Below are positions 16,252-24,954 of a stretch of 64,000 nucleotides of DNA, in pieces. The notes under the pieces are model-generated. The model did no database searches. It was not told the DNA's origin and saw only the letters and a program-made list of their open reading frames with translations. The stretch spans positions 41,310 to 105,309 of the forward strand of contig JBFIXI010000005.1 of the NCBI GenBank assembly GCA_041605955.1, in the 5' to 3' direction. The position numbers and the translations under genes are program-made. This stretch comes from JAHEJX01 sp041605955. Its GTDB lineage: Bacteria; Actinomycetota; Acidimicrobiia; Spongiisociales; UBA5794. Numbering within the stretch: position 1 is the stretch's first letter; every line of letters begins with the position of its first letter.

Positions 16252-18016
16252 GCGTTCGCACGTCGCCACGACGCGACGTCCACCCCTCATTGTCCAGCCA
16301 TTCGAGCAGCGGGACGGCTTGTCGGCGGCTGATGCCCATTTGATCCCGGAATTCGGCAACGGTGAACTCGGCGGGCAGCTCGCCGAGCCTCTCCACGATC
16401 TCGGTCAGCTGCTCGGGAAGGTATACGAGATCCTCGGCAATGCGTGTCAAGCGCCCGGTCCGCACCGCGGCGTGCATCAGCTCCGGACGCAGCCCGAGAT
16501 CCTTGGCCCGAGGAGCCGCCAGGCCCGAGGCCCGTAGCTGGTCGCCGGCGGCCTGCCACGCCTCTTCGTCGACGGGGCTCCACTCAGCGCCGTGGGTAGC
16601 CGTCCGGACGGTGGCACCATCGTCAACGAGATCCTCCCGCTGCGCCAGAACCGCGTCGAGCAGAGCGGGTTCCAATCCTTGGCTCGATGCCAGGGTCGCC
16701 TTGGGGATTCCGGGGCGTAGCGGATTGGCTTCGTGGAAGGTACGGACGGCGGAGGCGATCGAATCGGCGGCAGCGGCCGCCCGATCGGGTTGCATCGCTT
16801 GAGCACTACCCAGCAAGGCCCCAGCAGGACGCCCCCCGCGGCTGTCGATCTCCAGCTCATCGATGGCGGCTACGCCGCGCACCTCCAACAGAGCGGTGGC
16901 CAGTACGTCCGGGCCCCCAGCCAACGTAGGGCGCAGCACTCTGGCGGCATGAGACAGGTCGGCCGCGTTGCGGCCCGCCGGTCGCGGGTCGAGCACCCTG
17001 CCGCCGCCGACGATTGCCCGTCGGCCCGTCTCGCGCAGGATGTACCGATCGCCGCATGCCAGGGGGATGGTTGCCGCCGATGTGATTAGCAGCGTGGCGC
17101 CGTCGATGGCGCGCACCTTTACCGGCCACGCGCCGCTGCCGGCGTGAAGTTGGTAGGCCCCGCGGTCGGTGATCTCATCGACCCCGCGCACTGGACGTCC
17201 CGAGGCGAGGAAGCGGTTCGAGGAAGCCGCCCGACCGGGCAGAGTCAACAGCGCCCCCCGCGCCACTGCGTCCCTTTCCAGGCCGGCCAGGTTGGCGGCT
17301 ACCCGTGATCCGGGTCGGGCACTTGCCAGCTCGGTCTCGTGGCTTTGCAGGCTGCGGATCCGGGCCGGGTGGGGCCCGGGCCACAGCTCGACCAGCTGGC
17401 CGGCGCTGAGTACCCCGTCGAGCAACGTCCCGGTGACCACGACGCCGGCGCCGGCGATCACGAAGCTGCGGTCGATCCACAGCCGGGGCCAACCGATGTC
17501 CGGCGGCTCGCCGGCGGCGTCGAGTGCTTCCGCCAGCCTGGCTCGGAGCTCATCGAGGCCCGCGCCGCTGATGGCCGAGACGGCGACGACCGGCCAGGCG
17601 GCCAGCGTGGTGCCCGCCACCTGTTCTTCGATTTCGAGCTCGGCGAGCTGGGTCGTCTCTTCGTCGGCGAGATCTGTCCGGGTCAACGCGATCACGCCGT
17701 GATGCACCTCGAGCAGATCGAGAACCGCCATGTGCTCCTCGGACTGGGGCATCCAGCCCTCGTCGGCGGCCACTACGAAGAGCGCGACGTCCAAGCCACC
17801 GACGCCGGCGAGCATATTCTTGATGAATCGCTCGTGGCCGGGCACGTCGACGAATCCGACGGCACGATCCCCAATCTCGGTCCAAGCAAACCCGAGGTCG
17901 ATCGTCAGCCCCCGGTCCTTCTCCTCCTGCCATCTGTCGGGATCGCGCCCCGTCAGGGCATGGACCAGGGTGGATTTGCCGTGGTCGACGTGGCCGGCGG
18001 TGGCGATGATCGGCAT
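16229..18016 (-). CDS. selB: Selenocysteine-specific elongation factor SelB
   Basis: A 595-aa protein. The GTPase domain has G1 GHVDHGKST (residues 8-16), the switch GLTIDLGFAW, G3 DVPGHERFIKNM and TRTDLADEE as G4. Beta-barrel domains II and III follow, then C-terminal winged helices (about 400-595) that in the family bind the SECIS hairpin. A GTP-bound SelB delivers selenocysteyl-tRNA at UGA codons. It starts 41 bases after the selA stop. Its 3' end overlaps whiB. No selenoprotein gene is identifiable in this window. Confidence 0.95.
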   Translation of the reverse strand: MPIIATAGHVDHGKSTLVHALTGRDPDRWQEEKDRGLTIDLGFAWTEIGDRAVGFVDVPGHERFIKNMLAGVGGLDVALFVVAADEGWMPQSEEHMAVLDLLEVHHGVIALTRTDLADEETTQLAELEIEEQVAGTTLAAWPVVAVSAISGAGLDELRARLAEALDAAGEPPDIGWPRLWIDRSFVIAGAGVVVTGTLLDGVLSAGQLVELWPGPHPARIRSLQSHETELASARPGSRVAANLAGLERDAVARGALLTLPGRAASSNRFLASGRPVRGVDEITDRGAYQLHAGSGAWPVKVRAIDGATLLITSAATIPLACGDRYILRETGRRAIVGGGRVLDPRPAGRNAADLSHAARVLRPTLAGGPDVLATALLEVRGVAAIDELEIDSRGGRPAGALLGSAQAMQPDRAAAAADSIASAVRTFHEANPLRPGIPKATLASSQGLEPALLDAVLAQREDLVDDGATVRTATHGAEWSPVDEEAWQAAGDQLRASGLAAPRAKDLGLRPELMHAAVRTGRLTRIAEDLVYLPEQLTEIVERLGELPAEFTVAEFRDQMGISRRQAVPLLEWLDNEGWTSRRGDVRTLRRSPQR

Positions 18017-18057
18017 ACGTCAGGTGAGGGTCGGGCCGCAGGTGGGCGGAGCGGCGT

Positions 18058-19413
18058 TCACGACGCCTCGATCAGGCCGGCCGTGATCAGTTCGGCGAGA
18101 TACGCGTCGTGCTCTACGGGCACTGTGCGCAGATCGATCTCGAGCGACCCCTCCTTGCGCCGGGCTAGGACCGGGGGGCTGGCCGCTATCAGAACCGGCC
18201 ACAGCGCGTCGGCCTTGCCCTCGATCCGCACTGCGGGCGAAGAGATGACCTCCCCAGGCACCGACCCGGCCCCGGGTACCGAGGCCCCCTCGACTACCTG
18301 AGCCGGCGGGCCGATGTGCCCGGCCAGAGCAGCAGAGCGTGACTCGAGCTCTGCCCGATCCATGGTGGCCATCGCCCAGAAGGGGATCCGCGCCGCCTCA
18401 CCGGCTGCGTATGCCTCGAGCGTCGCCACCAACGCGGTTTGTGTAGGGCCGTCGAGCCGCAGCGCGCGAGCGATCGGGTGGCGCTTGATGACGTCGATGT
18501 GGCGGGCGGCGCCAACGATGATGCCCGCCTGGGGACCACCCAACAGCTTGTCGCCGCTGAACAGCACAACGGAGGCGCCGGCCTCGAGTGTCTGTCGGGC
18601 GCCGGGCTCCCCAGCCAGCCAGGCTGGCGGTGGTCCACCCAGCCACGGCGTTCGCTCATCGAGCAGACCCGACCCGATGTCGGCGATGAAGGGGATCCCG
18701 GCGTCTGCGGCCAGCTCCGCGAGCTCTCCGTAGCCAACCTCTGCGGTGAATCCCTCCACCCGGTAGTTGGACGGGTGGACTTTGAGGATGGCGGCGGCGC
18801 CGGCGAGGGCAGCTTGGTAATCGGAGAGGCGGGTCCGGTTGGTGGTGCCCACCTCGACGAGCGTTGCTCCCGACGACGCCATCAGGTCGGGAAGCCGAAA
18901 GCTGCCACCGATCTCGATCAGCTCGCCGCGCGATACCAGCACCGGCTTACCCCCGGCCAGCGCCGCCAGGGAAAGTAGCAGCGCTCCGGCGTTGTTGTTG
19001 ACCACTGTGGCGCTTTCGGCACCGACCAAGGCTTCCAGCAGCCGGGCGACGTATGCGCCTCGTCCGCCGCGGCTTCCCGTGCTCAGGTCGATCTCGAGGT
19101 TCGTGTATGCGACGGCATGATCCGCAGATTCGGCCGCGGCCGCGGGGGGCAGCGGAGCTCGCCCGAGATTGGTGTGCAGCAGCACCCCGGTGGCGTTGAT
19201 CACGCTCCGCGGCCGCGTGGCGGCCAATGGCCCCAGCTCCTCCAAGGCGAGTTGTTCGGGGTCGGCTGCCTCACCGCGCCGAATCGCGGTGCGTGCCGCC
19301 TCAATGGCTCGCCGCGCTGCGGCGATGACGAGAGCCGAGGGGAGAGGGTATGGCAGCTCGGATGCCAGGGCGGCGGCGAGACTGTCGACTCCGGGGAGGT
19401 CGCGCAGTTCCAT
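18058..19413 (-). CDS. selA: L-seryl-tRNA(Sec) selenium transferase SelA
   Basis: A 451-aa PLP enzyme converting seryl-tRNA(Sec) to selenocysteyl-tRNA(Sec) with selenophosphate. The N-terminal helix-bundle domain includes LPGVDSLAAALAS. The PLP lysine is Lys289 in SGDKLLGGPQAG, and the family motifs INATGVLLHTNLGRAPL and SRGELIEIGG are intact. It forms an operon with selB. The ATG is seven bases after TAGTCT, a leaderless arrangement. Neither selC nor selD is in the window. Confidence 0.96.
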   Translation of the reverse strand: MELRDLPGVDSLAAALASELPYPLPSALVIAAARRAIEAARTAIRRGEAADPEQLALEELGPLAATRPRSVINATGVLLHTNLGRAPLPPAAAAESADHAVAYTNLEIDLSTGSRGGRGAYVARLLEALVGAESATVVNNNAGALLLSLAALAGGKPVLVSRGELIEIGGSFRLPDLMASSGATLVEVGTTNRTRLSDYQAALAGAAAILKVHPSNYRVEGFTAEVGYGELAELAADAGIPFIADIGSGLLDERTPWLGGPPPAWLAGEPGARQTLEAGASVVLFSGDKLLGGPQAGIIVGAARHIDVIKRHPIARALRLDGPTQTALVATLEAYAAGEAARIPFWAMATMDRAELESRSAALAGHIGPPAQVVEGASVPGAGSVPGEVISSPAVRIEGKADALWPVLIAASPPVLARRKEGSLEIDLRTVPVEHDAYLAELITAGLIEAS

Positions 19414-19420
19414 GTGGCGC

Positions 19421-19426
19421 AGACTA
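19421..19426 (-). promoter_or_regulatory. -10 box for selA-selB
   Basis: TAGTCT on the minus strand ends seven bases before the selA ATG. The divergent fxsA -10 box is only ten bases away, so the two promoters occupy the same 36-base gap. Confidence 0.5.
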
Positions 19427-19436
19427 CCTGCGTGGT

Positions 19437-19442
19437 TATCCT
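19437..19442 (+). promoter_or_regulatory. -10 box for fxsA
   Basis: TATCCT ends seven bases before the fxsA ATG at 19450, back to back with the selA promoter. Confidence 0.5.
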
Positions 19443-19449
19443 CACCTTC

Positions 19450-19845
19450 ATGCGAGCCGTACCTTGGCTTTTTGTTGCGTTCTTGGTCACGCCCATCGTC
19501 GAGATCGCGCTATTCATCACGGTGGGCGATCGGATCGGCCTGGGCCCGACATTGGCGGTGGTGATCCTCACCGCATTGCTCGGCGCCTCCCTGGTCTCGC
19601 GCCAGGGCCATGCCGAGTTGTCGGCCCTCCAGGCATCTGTGGCCCAAGGGGTGGTGCCGACCAAGGAGCTGGCGCACGGTGCCATGATTCTGGTCGCCGG
19701 CGCGCTGCTGCTGACGCCGGGCTTCCTCACCGATGCGATCGGATTTTCGCTGCTCGTACCACGAGTCCGTGAGGTGGTCAGACGTTGGTTCGCTGGCCGC
19801 TACGGCCGGGGCCCGGTCACGATCCGCGAGCACATTCGCGAGTAA
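19450..19845 (+). CDS. fxsA: FxsA family membrane protein
   Basis: A 131-aa membrane protein. Hydrophobic helices at about 5-20 (VPWLFVAFLVTPIVE) and 28-45, then LLGASLVSRQGHAEL and a third helix pair containing ILVAGALLLTPGFLTDAIG, which is the FxsA signature. The C-terminus is basic. E. coli FxsA eases phage T7 exclusion by the F plasmid; the general role is unknown. It precedes NUDIX, MBL-fold and LytM genes in a tight plus-strand run. Confidence 0.88.
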   Translation: MRAVPWLFVAFLVTPIVEIALFITVGDRIGLGPTLAVVILTALLGASLVSRQGHAELSALQASVAQGVVPTKELAHGAMILVAGALLLTPGFLTDAIGFSLLVPRVREVVRRWFAGRYGRGPVTIREHIRE

Positions 19846-19850
19846 GCCCA

Positions 19851-20636
19851 GTGTCCACTCCAGCAACCCCGCGACCGTCGGCCACGATCTGCCTGCTGCG
19901 AGACGGCCGCGCCGGTATGGAGGTGATGATGGGCAAACGCAGCTCGACTGCGAAGTTCATGGCGGACGCTTGGGTCTTCCCCGGCGGTCGTGTCGATGTT
20001 GTCGATCGGGCCCGTGCTTTCGAGCTGGTGCAGGGCGACAACGACCCCGCGCAGCTGCCGTGGATCCTCACCGCCCTGCGCGAGACAGTGGAGGAGGCCG
20101 GCGTTTGGCTCACAGCGCCGCCGCGCGTCGAGCCGCTGGGAGATCGTGAGGTCTACGCGGTTCTCGATGCCGCCGACGAAGCCTTCCATGCCGACGCGCG
20201 CTACTTCGCCAACTGGGTGACGCCCGCCGACCTCCCGGTGCGCTACGACGCCAGGTTCTTTGCGACCGTGGTGGCCGGCACGATCGAACCGATACCGGAC
20301 ATGATCGAGATCGAACGGGCCGAATGGGTGCGGCCGCAGGACGCCATTCTGCGGGCGGCGCGTCGCGAATGGCTCATCCCATTTCCCACCCATATCACTC
20401 TCGAGCAGCTTGCCAAGGAGGAGTCGGCAGCCGAATTCATGGCGAGCGCCCTGGACGTCGAGATCGACAAGATCCAGCCGCGAATCCGCATCGAAGACGA
20501 CGGCTCGCTGCGTGTGGTCATGCCGGGAGAGCCCGGCTTCGACGAGCTGCCGGAGGCGACCGGGGAGTTCGAGGCTCTGGCCCAGGCCGCCCGCAAGTCG
20601 AGGGACACTCGGCAGACGATCGCGGAGATCGAGTAG
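19851..20636 (+). CDS. NUDIX hydrolase (NUDT19-like)
   Basis: A 261-aa protein, larger than minimal NUDIX enzymes. The NUDIX helix reads ALRETVEEAG near residue 80, and the preceding WVFPGGRVD loop lies about 30 residues earlier because of an insertion, as in NUDT19/RP2-type CoA diphosphatases. GTG 19851, five bases after the fxsA stop, gives a protein starting STPATPRPSATICLL. The substrate is uncertain; CoA or acyl-CoA diphosphates are the family precedent. The stop is immediately followed by the next gene's ATG. Confidence 0.82.
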   Translation: MSTPATPRPSATICLLRDGRAGMEVMMGKRSSTAKFMADAWVFPGGRVDVVDRARAFELVQGDNDPAQLPWILTALRETVEEAGVWLTAPPRVEPLGDREVYAVLDAADEAFHADARYFANWVTPADLPVRYDARFFATVVAGTIEPIPDMIEIERAEWVRPQDAILRAARREWLIPFPTHITLEQLAKEESAAEFMASALDVEIDKIQPRIRIEDDGSLRVVMPGEPGFDELPEATGEFEALAQAARKSRDTRQTIAEIE

Positions 20637-21422
20637 ATGGAGATCGTCCGCGTCCTCGCGCCCAACCCCGGTCCGTATACAGGCACCGGCACTAATACCT
20701 ACTTGATCCATGACGGCGCGGCGGCGGCGATCATCGACCCGGGCCCCATCATCGGTCGCCACGCCGATGCCATCGTGGCGGCCCTCGGCGAGCTCGAACC
20801 GGTCGCCGTGATTGTGACTCACAATCACCCGGATCACGCCCCGCTGGCCAACCCGCTCGCCGCTCGCCTCGACGTGGCCGCATACGGTTTCGCTCCCGGG
20901 CCGACCTTCACTCCCGACCTGATGCTCGCCGATGGCGATGCCGTTGCGGTCGGCTCGACCGCGCTGGTGGCGGTCCACACCCCGGGGCACAGCTGGGACC
21001 ACCTGTGCTTTCTCGCCGGCACCGAGCTATTCACCGGAGATCACATCATGGGTGGCTCCTCGGTGATCATCGAGGATGCCGCCGCCTACTTCGACAGCCT
21101 CAACCGAGTCGCCGCGCTGGGTGCCGAGCGGCTCCGGCCCGGACATGGCGACGTGATCGAGGACGCCGCCGAGGCGGTGCAGGCTTACATCGCTCATCGG
21201 CGGGAGCGGGAGCAACAGATCGTGGAGGCCGTCGCCGATGGAGCCCACTCAATTCAGGCGATCACGGAGGCCGTGTACGCCGGCACCGACCCGGCGCTGC
21301 TGCCGGCGGCGGTCGCCCAAGTGCGGGTGCAGCTAGAGAAACTGCATGCTGAGAACCGCGTTTCATTGCAGGACTGGTCGATCGGCGGCACGGATCGAGT
21401 TCTGCCCGAAGAAGGGGTCTGA
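20637..21422 (+). CDS. Metallo-beta-lactamase-fold hydrolase (LACTB2-like)
   Basis: A 261-aa MBL-fold protein with the metal motif THNHPDH near residue 61, HTPGHSWDHL near residue 106, TGDHIMGG near residue 132 and RPGHGDVI. A C-terminal winged-helix-like region (SIQAITEAVYAG) follows, as in LACTB2-type enzymes, which cleave single-stranded RNA. Glyoxalase II-like esterase activity is the alternative. It starts on the base after the NUDIX stop. Confidence 0.85.
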   Translation: MEIVRVLAPNPGPYTGTGTNTYLIHDGAAAAIIDPGPIIGRHADAIVAALGELEPVAVIVTHNHPDHAPLANPLAARLDVAAYGFAPGPTFTPDLMLADGDAVAVGSTALVAVHTPGHSWDHLCFLAGTELFTGDHIMGGSSVIIEDAAAYFDSLNRVAALGAERLRPGHGDVIEDAAEAVQAYIAHRREREQQIVEAVADGAHSIQAITEAVYAGTDPALLPAAVAQVRVQLEKLHAENRVSLQDWSIGGTDRVLPEEGV

Positions 21423-22529
21423 GTGCTGAAGCGCCTCGCTATCGCAATTGTCGTCGTAGCTGTCGTGAACGTGCCGGCCTACGCCCAAACGGGACAGGTC
21501 ACAGAGGAGGACGTGGCGCATGCGGCCGAGGCGCGCAAAGCAGCATCATTGCAAGTGGCCGACGCCAACGCCGCCTACGACGAGGCGGTGCACGCCCTGT
21601 TGGACATCGAGAGCGACCTCAGGCGGCTTGCCTCTGCACTGACTGCCCGGGAGCGGGAACTGGCGGCCACCAGAGCCCAGGCCCGGTCGGTGGCTCAGGC
21701 CATGTACATGAACGCCGGGGTCGGCCAGCTCGACCTCTTCACGGCTTCGTCGATAACGGAGTACCGCCTCGGTGAAGGCTATCTCGACTTGGCGTCGCTC
21801 GAGGATCAGTCGACGCTCGATCGATTGCAAGCGGTGCGCCAGAGCTACCTCGACCAGCAAAGGGTGCTGGATCAGAAGCTGGCGCGACAGGCGGAGCTGA
21901 CTGCGGAGGCCGAGCAGCTCGCCGGCACCATGCTGGTCGTGCTGCGGGCCGCCGATGCCGAGTACCAGGCGGTGGCGCAGCAGTGGGCTCAGCAAGAAGC
22001 GGAACGCATCGAGCGAGAGCGGCGGGAGGAAGAGGCGCGGCGGCGCGCCGCCACCTCAACCACCACTGCTCCGGGGACCACCTCGCCGCCGCCCCCCACG
22101 ACGTTGGCGCCGCCGCCACCGGTCAACGGCAAGACCTGTCCGGTGAATGGAGCGGTGACGTTCCGGGACACCTGGGGGGCGCCTCGGCCCGGGGGTCGCA
22201 CCCACAAGGGTGTCGACATGATCGCCGACCGCGGCACCCCGCTGGTGGCGATCGAAGACGGCACCGTGAGTCGAATCGGCAACGGCGGCCTAGGCGGGAA
22301 GACAGTCTGGCTGCGATCCGATACCGGACACTCCTACTACTACGCCCACCTCGACGGGTGGGCAGAGGGTCTGCGCGAAGGGGATCACCTGGATGTCGGC
22401 GAGCTACTTGGCTACGTGGGCAACACCGGCAACGCGGCGTACACGATTCCCCATCTGCACTTCGAGTACCACCCCAACGGCGGTGGTGCCGTCAACCCGT
22501 ATCCCCTAGTGGCCGAGCTCTGTCTCTAG
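21423..22529 (+). CDS. Secreted M23 (LytM) peptidase-domain protein, EnvC-like
   Basis: A 368-aa exported protein: signal peptide (1-21), long coiled coil (about 30-215), a Thr/Pro linker and a C-terminal LytM domain. Zinc and catalytic residues are present: His261 and Asp265 in THKGVDM, and His344/His346 in HLHFEY. Coiled-coil-LytM proteins act on peptidoglycan, directly or by activating amidases at division. It starts with GTG directly after the MBL stop (TGAGTG). It converges on mrp with a 4-base overlap. Confidence 0.9.
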   Translation: MLKRLAIAIVVVAVVNVPAYAQTGQVTEEDVAHAAEARKAASLQVADANAAYDEAVHALLDIESDLRRLASALTARERELAATRAQARSVAQAMYMNAGVGQLDLFTASSITEYRLGEGYLDLASLEDQSTLDRLQAVRQSYLDQQRVLDQKLARQAELTAEAEQLAGTMLVVLRAADAEYQAVAQQWAQQEAERIERERREEEARRRAATSTTTAPGTTSPPPPTTLAPPPPVNGKTCPVNGAVTFRDTWGAPRPGGRTHKGVDMIADRGTPLVAIEDGTVSRIGNGGLGGKTVWLRSDTGHSYYYAHLDGWAEGLREGDHLDVGELLGYVGNTGNAAYTIPHLHFEYHPNGGGAVNPYPLVAELCL

Positions 22530-23722
22530 CCGGGTCCGGCTGAAGGCGGAGTCGCCGGGTCGGCCGACTGATCCAACCGCTTGAGCTGTTCCTCGAGGAT
22601 CGCGATCCGGCTCGTACAGCTGTCCTCGGAGGCCGGCGGCACGATCTCGGTGAGCGTCTTGGCGATAGCTGCGAACGCAGCGGCCGCCGGCGAGTCGGGT
22701 TGCGCCCGGACGACGGGAGCGCCCTCGTCGCCGCCGGCAACCACCTCGGGATCCAGCGGAATCTCCCCCAGCAGCGGTATCCCCAGGTCGTTGGCCAGTT
22801 CTATGCCCCCGCCGGAGCCGAAGAGGTCGTACCGCTCCCCGTCTTTGGCGGTGAAGCCCGACATGTTCTCGACCACTCCGATCACCGGCATGAAGGAGCG
22901 ACGCGCCATGTCGGCCACCCGGCTGGCGACTTTCTGGGCCGCTTTCTGCGGAGTGGTCACCACGATCATCTCCGCTTGGGGAAGCAGGCGGGCCAGCGCC
23001 ATCTGCACGTCGCCGGTGCCGGGCGGCATGTCGATGATCAGGTAGTCGAGTTCGGGGTCCCAGCCGACGTCGCGCAGAAACTGTTCCAGAGCTTTGGACA
23101 GCATCAGGCCGCGCCACATGAGGGCGGTCTCCTCGTCTTCGACGATGAGCCCCGTCGACACAATTGAAATCCCAAAGGCCTCTGCCGGCTCGATGACACG
23201 ATCCTGGTTGGCCGAAAGCGTGGCCGCCGTGGCCCCCAACATACGCGGGATCGAGAAACCCCAGATGTCAGCATCGAGTAGACCCACCTTGCGCCCCAGA
23301 TCGGCGAGCGCCAAGGCCAGGTTCACGCTCACGGAGGACTTGCCCACTCCGCCCTTGCCCGAGCTGACCGCAACCACCCGGGTCTTCGGGTGCACTCGGG
23401 TGGCCCCGGCGTTCTCCCGGGCTCGCCGCCGCACTCGCTCCATGAGCGCCGTGCGCTCTGCCTGGGTCATGGCGACGATGTTCACCGCCACCTCGTCGAT
23501 CCCCGGCAAGGCGGTGACCTTGCGGACCACGTCCCCCTCGATCTGGTCGCGCAGCGGGCAGGCGGCGATTGTCAGCGCAACCTCGATGGTGGCCCGCCCG
23601 TTGGCGACGTGAACCCCTTTGATCATGCCGAGATCGACTACGTTCTCGCCCAACTCGGGGTCGAGCACGCCACGCAACGCTTCCCAAATTGGTGTTGTCG
23701 CGGAATCGGTGGTCACTGTCAT
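22526..23722 (-). CDS. mrp: Mrp/NBP35-type Fe-S cluster carrier ATPase
   Basis: A 398-aa protein: an N-terminal MIP18/DUF59 domain (IWEALRGVLDPELGENVVDLG) and a ParA-like ATPase with the deviant P-loop SSGKGGVGKSS. The Cys pair typical of bacterial Mrp is not evident in the expected CxxC form. The ATPase carries Fe-S clusters or helps load them onto apoproteins. I placed the start at ATG 23722; the ATG at 23773 would add 17 residues and neither has a clear ribosome site. The A-type carrier gene lies divergently 233 bases away. Confidence 0.88.
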   Translation of the reverse strand: MTVTTDSATTPIWEALRGVLDPELGENVVDLGMIKGVHVANGRATIEVALTIAACPLRDQIEGDVVRKVTALPGIDEVAVNIVAMTQAERTALMERVRRRARENAGATRVHPKTRVVAVSSGKGGVGKSSVSVNLALALADLGRKVGLLDADIWGFSIPRMLGATAATLSANQDRVIEPAEAFGISIVSTGLIVEDEETALMWRGLMLSKALEQFLRDVGWDPELDYLIIDMPPGTGDVQMALARLLPQAEMIVVTTPQKAAQKVASRVADMARRSFMPVIGVVENMSGFTAKDGERYDLFGSGGGIELANDLGIPLLGEIPLDPEVVAGGDEGAPVVRAQPDSPAAAAFAAIAKTLTEIVPPASEDSCTSRIAILEEQLKRLDQSADPATPPSAGPG

Positions 23723-23955
23723 CTCAGGGAATCGTAGGAGCTTGCCGATGGTCTCCCGACGAGAGACGGCCATCAGCTGTGGCGTTCACTTCGGTAGACC
23801 GCATACCCGGTTGGCGTGGTTCCAAACTGGACGACCGCTACAGCGTTCTCAGCCGCAGTGTTCTCAACGGCGCCACGCCGACTTATAATCTTTGGGATGC
23901 GTTGCCGGTAGAGGGGGCCGGGGACAGCAGCGAGATAGACGGCAAGGGAGACTGA

Positions 23956-24318
23956 GTGATCACCAACGAATCAGAGACCGCAACAGCAACCGCCCATGCT
24001 TCGCTGACGGCGGCCGCCGCCGCCAAAGTTGCTGAGCTCATTGCGGCCGAGGGTGATCCGTCGCTCGCGCTGCGTCTCGGAGTGCGGCCCGGGGGCTGCT
24101 CCGGCTTCCAATACGAGATGTACTTCGATTCTCAGATCGATGATGGAGACATCATCACCGAGACCGACGGAGTCCGTCTGGTGGTGGACCCACAGTCGGC
24201 CGCCATGCTCAGCGGCGCCACCGTCGACTTCCGGGATCAGGGCCTCCAGGGATCAGGCTTCGCCATCAACAATCCCAATCAGCAGCGCGGCTGCGGGTGC
24301 GGCGAGAGCTTCTGCTGA
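23956..24318 (+). CDS. A-type iron-sulfur carrier (HesB/IscA/ErpA family)
   Basis: A 120-aa protein beginning with GTG after AAGGGAG. The three conserved Cys are in [10 protein letters not shown] near residue 48 and in CGCGESFC at the C-terminus. Such proteins pass Fe-S clusters to targets. It lies divergent from mrp, a sensible functional pairing. All Cys codons are TGC, so it is not one of the HesB-like selenoproteins. Confidence 0.95.
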   Translation: MITNESETATATAHASLTAAAAAKVAELIAAEGDPSLALRLGVRPGGCSGFQYEMYFDSQIDDGDIITETDGVRLVVDPQSAAMLSGATVDFRDQGLQGSGFAINNPNQQRGCGCGESFC

Positions 24319-24399
24319 TCGCGCCCGAACACCGCTTGGGTATCGGCTAGCCATCCTCAGCCACAACCCCGGGCTGAATCAACGGCTGTGCGGTCTTGC

Positions 24400-24739
24400 C
24401 GCCTGCGACTCAGCGCGTGCATGTTTGTCGTTGTGGACGTCGCGGCACTCGAGCGACAGGCCGAAGTAGTCGTCCGTCTCGGCGGTGTCCTCGATCCCGG
24501 CCGAGTCCTGTGTCCACAGACTGATCTCCCAGGGAGATCAGCGTATCAGTCGATCTGTAGAGAATACGCTGCGCCGGCATCGTCCAACGTATCGATCGCC
24601 TCGCCCGCCACCCGCTGGCGAGGTCGTCTTAGCCGTCATTGTCGAAGTCGCAGTGCCGGGTGGCTCCGGTTGCCGCCACCGCAGGCAGCGCAGCCAGTGC
24701 GGATGTAATCAGCAGCAGAGAAACTGCGATCCGGCGCAT
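24400..24739 (-). pseudogene. Degraded FG-GAP repeat surface/secreted protein
   Basis: An ATG at 24739 opens a signal peptide (MRRIAVSLLLITSALAALP onward) leading into HCDFDNDG, the calcium-loop start of an FG-GAP blade. A TAA (24629-24631) then takes the place of the usual Tyr codon. Reading on gives DDLA, a one-base deletion, then VAGEAIDTLDDAGAAYSL in another frame, then a TGA, then LWTQDSAGIEDTAETDDYFG in a third frame. All are standard FG-GAP linker sequences in the right order. After that the similarity fades. The gene was a secreted beta-propeller protein and is now dead. It lies in a 636-base stretch without an intact gene; I see nothing else clear there. Confidence 0.8.
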
Positions 24740-24954
24740 GAACTCCCCGCTGGTCGCTGCTGCCGCCTCATGTGACCGTTGATCGTCGGCTCGGGCTAGT
24801 CCGGAGCTCCAACTCTCCAGGCCCCGCCGCGAGTGTGGGCCTGCGGCCACGGCTCACGAGCCGCTACGCAGCTACGCCGGTGCCGGATGGGGAGGGTCGC
24901 CGTTGCGGCATCGATTGCGCATAGCCGGATGGGGGCGCGAGCATTCGAGGTGCC

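Noticed and set aside
16229..19413. A selC tRNA near selAB
   Set aside because: I looked for a long-acceptor tRNA with a UCA anticodon on both strands around the operon and in the larger gaps and saw none.
24740..24954. Small genes in the gap before the DoxX-like gene
   Set aside because: Only short frames without ribosome sites or recognisable patterns; more likely promoter DNA.
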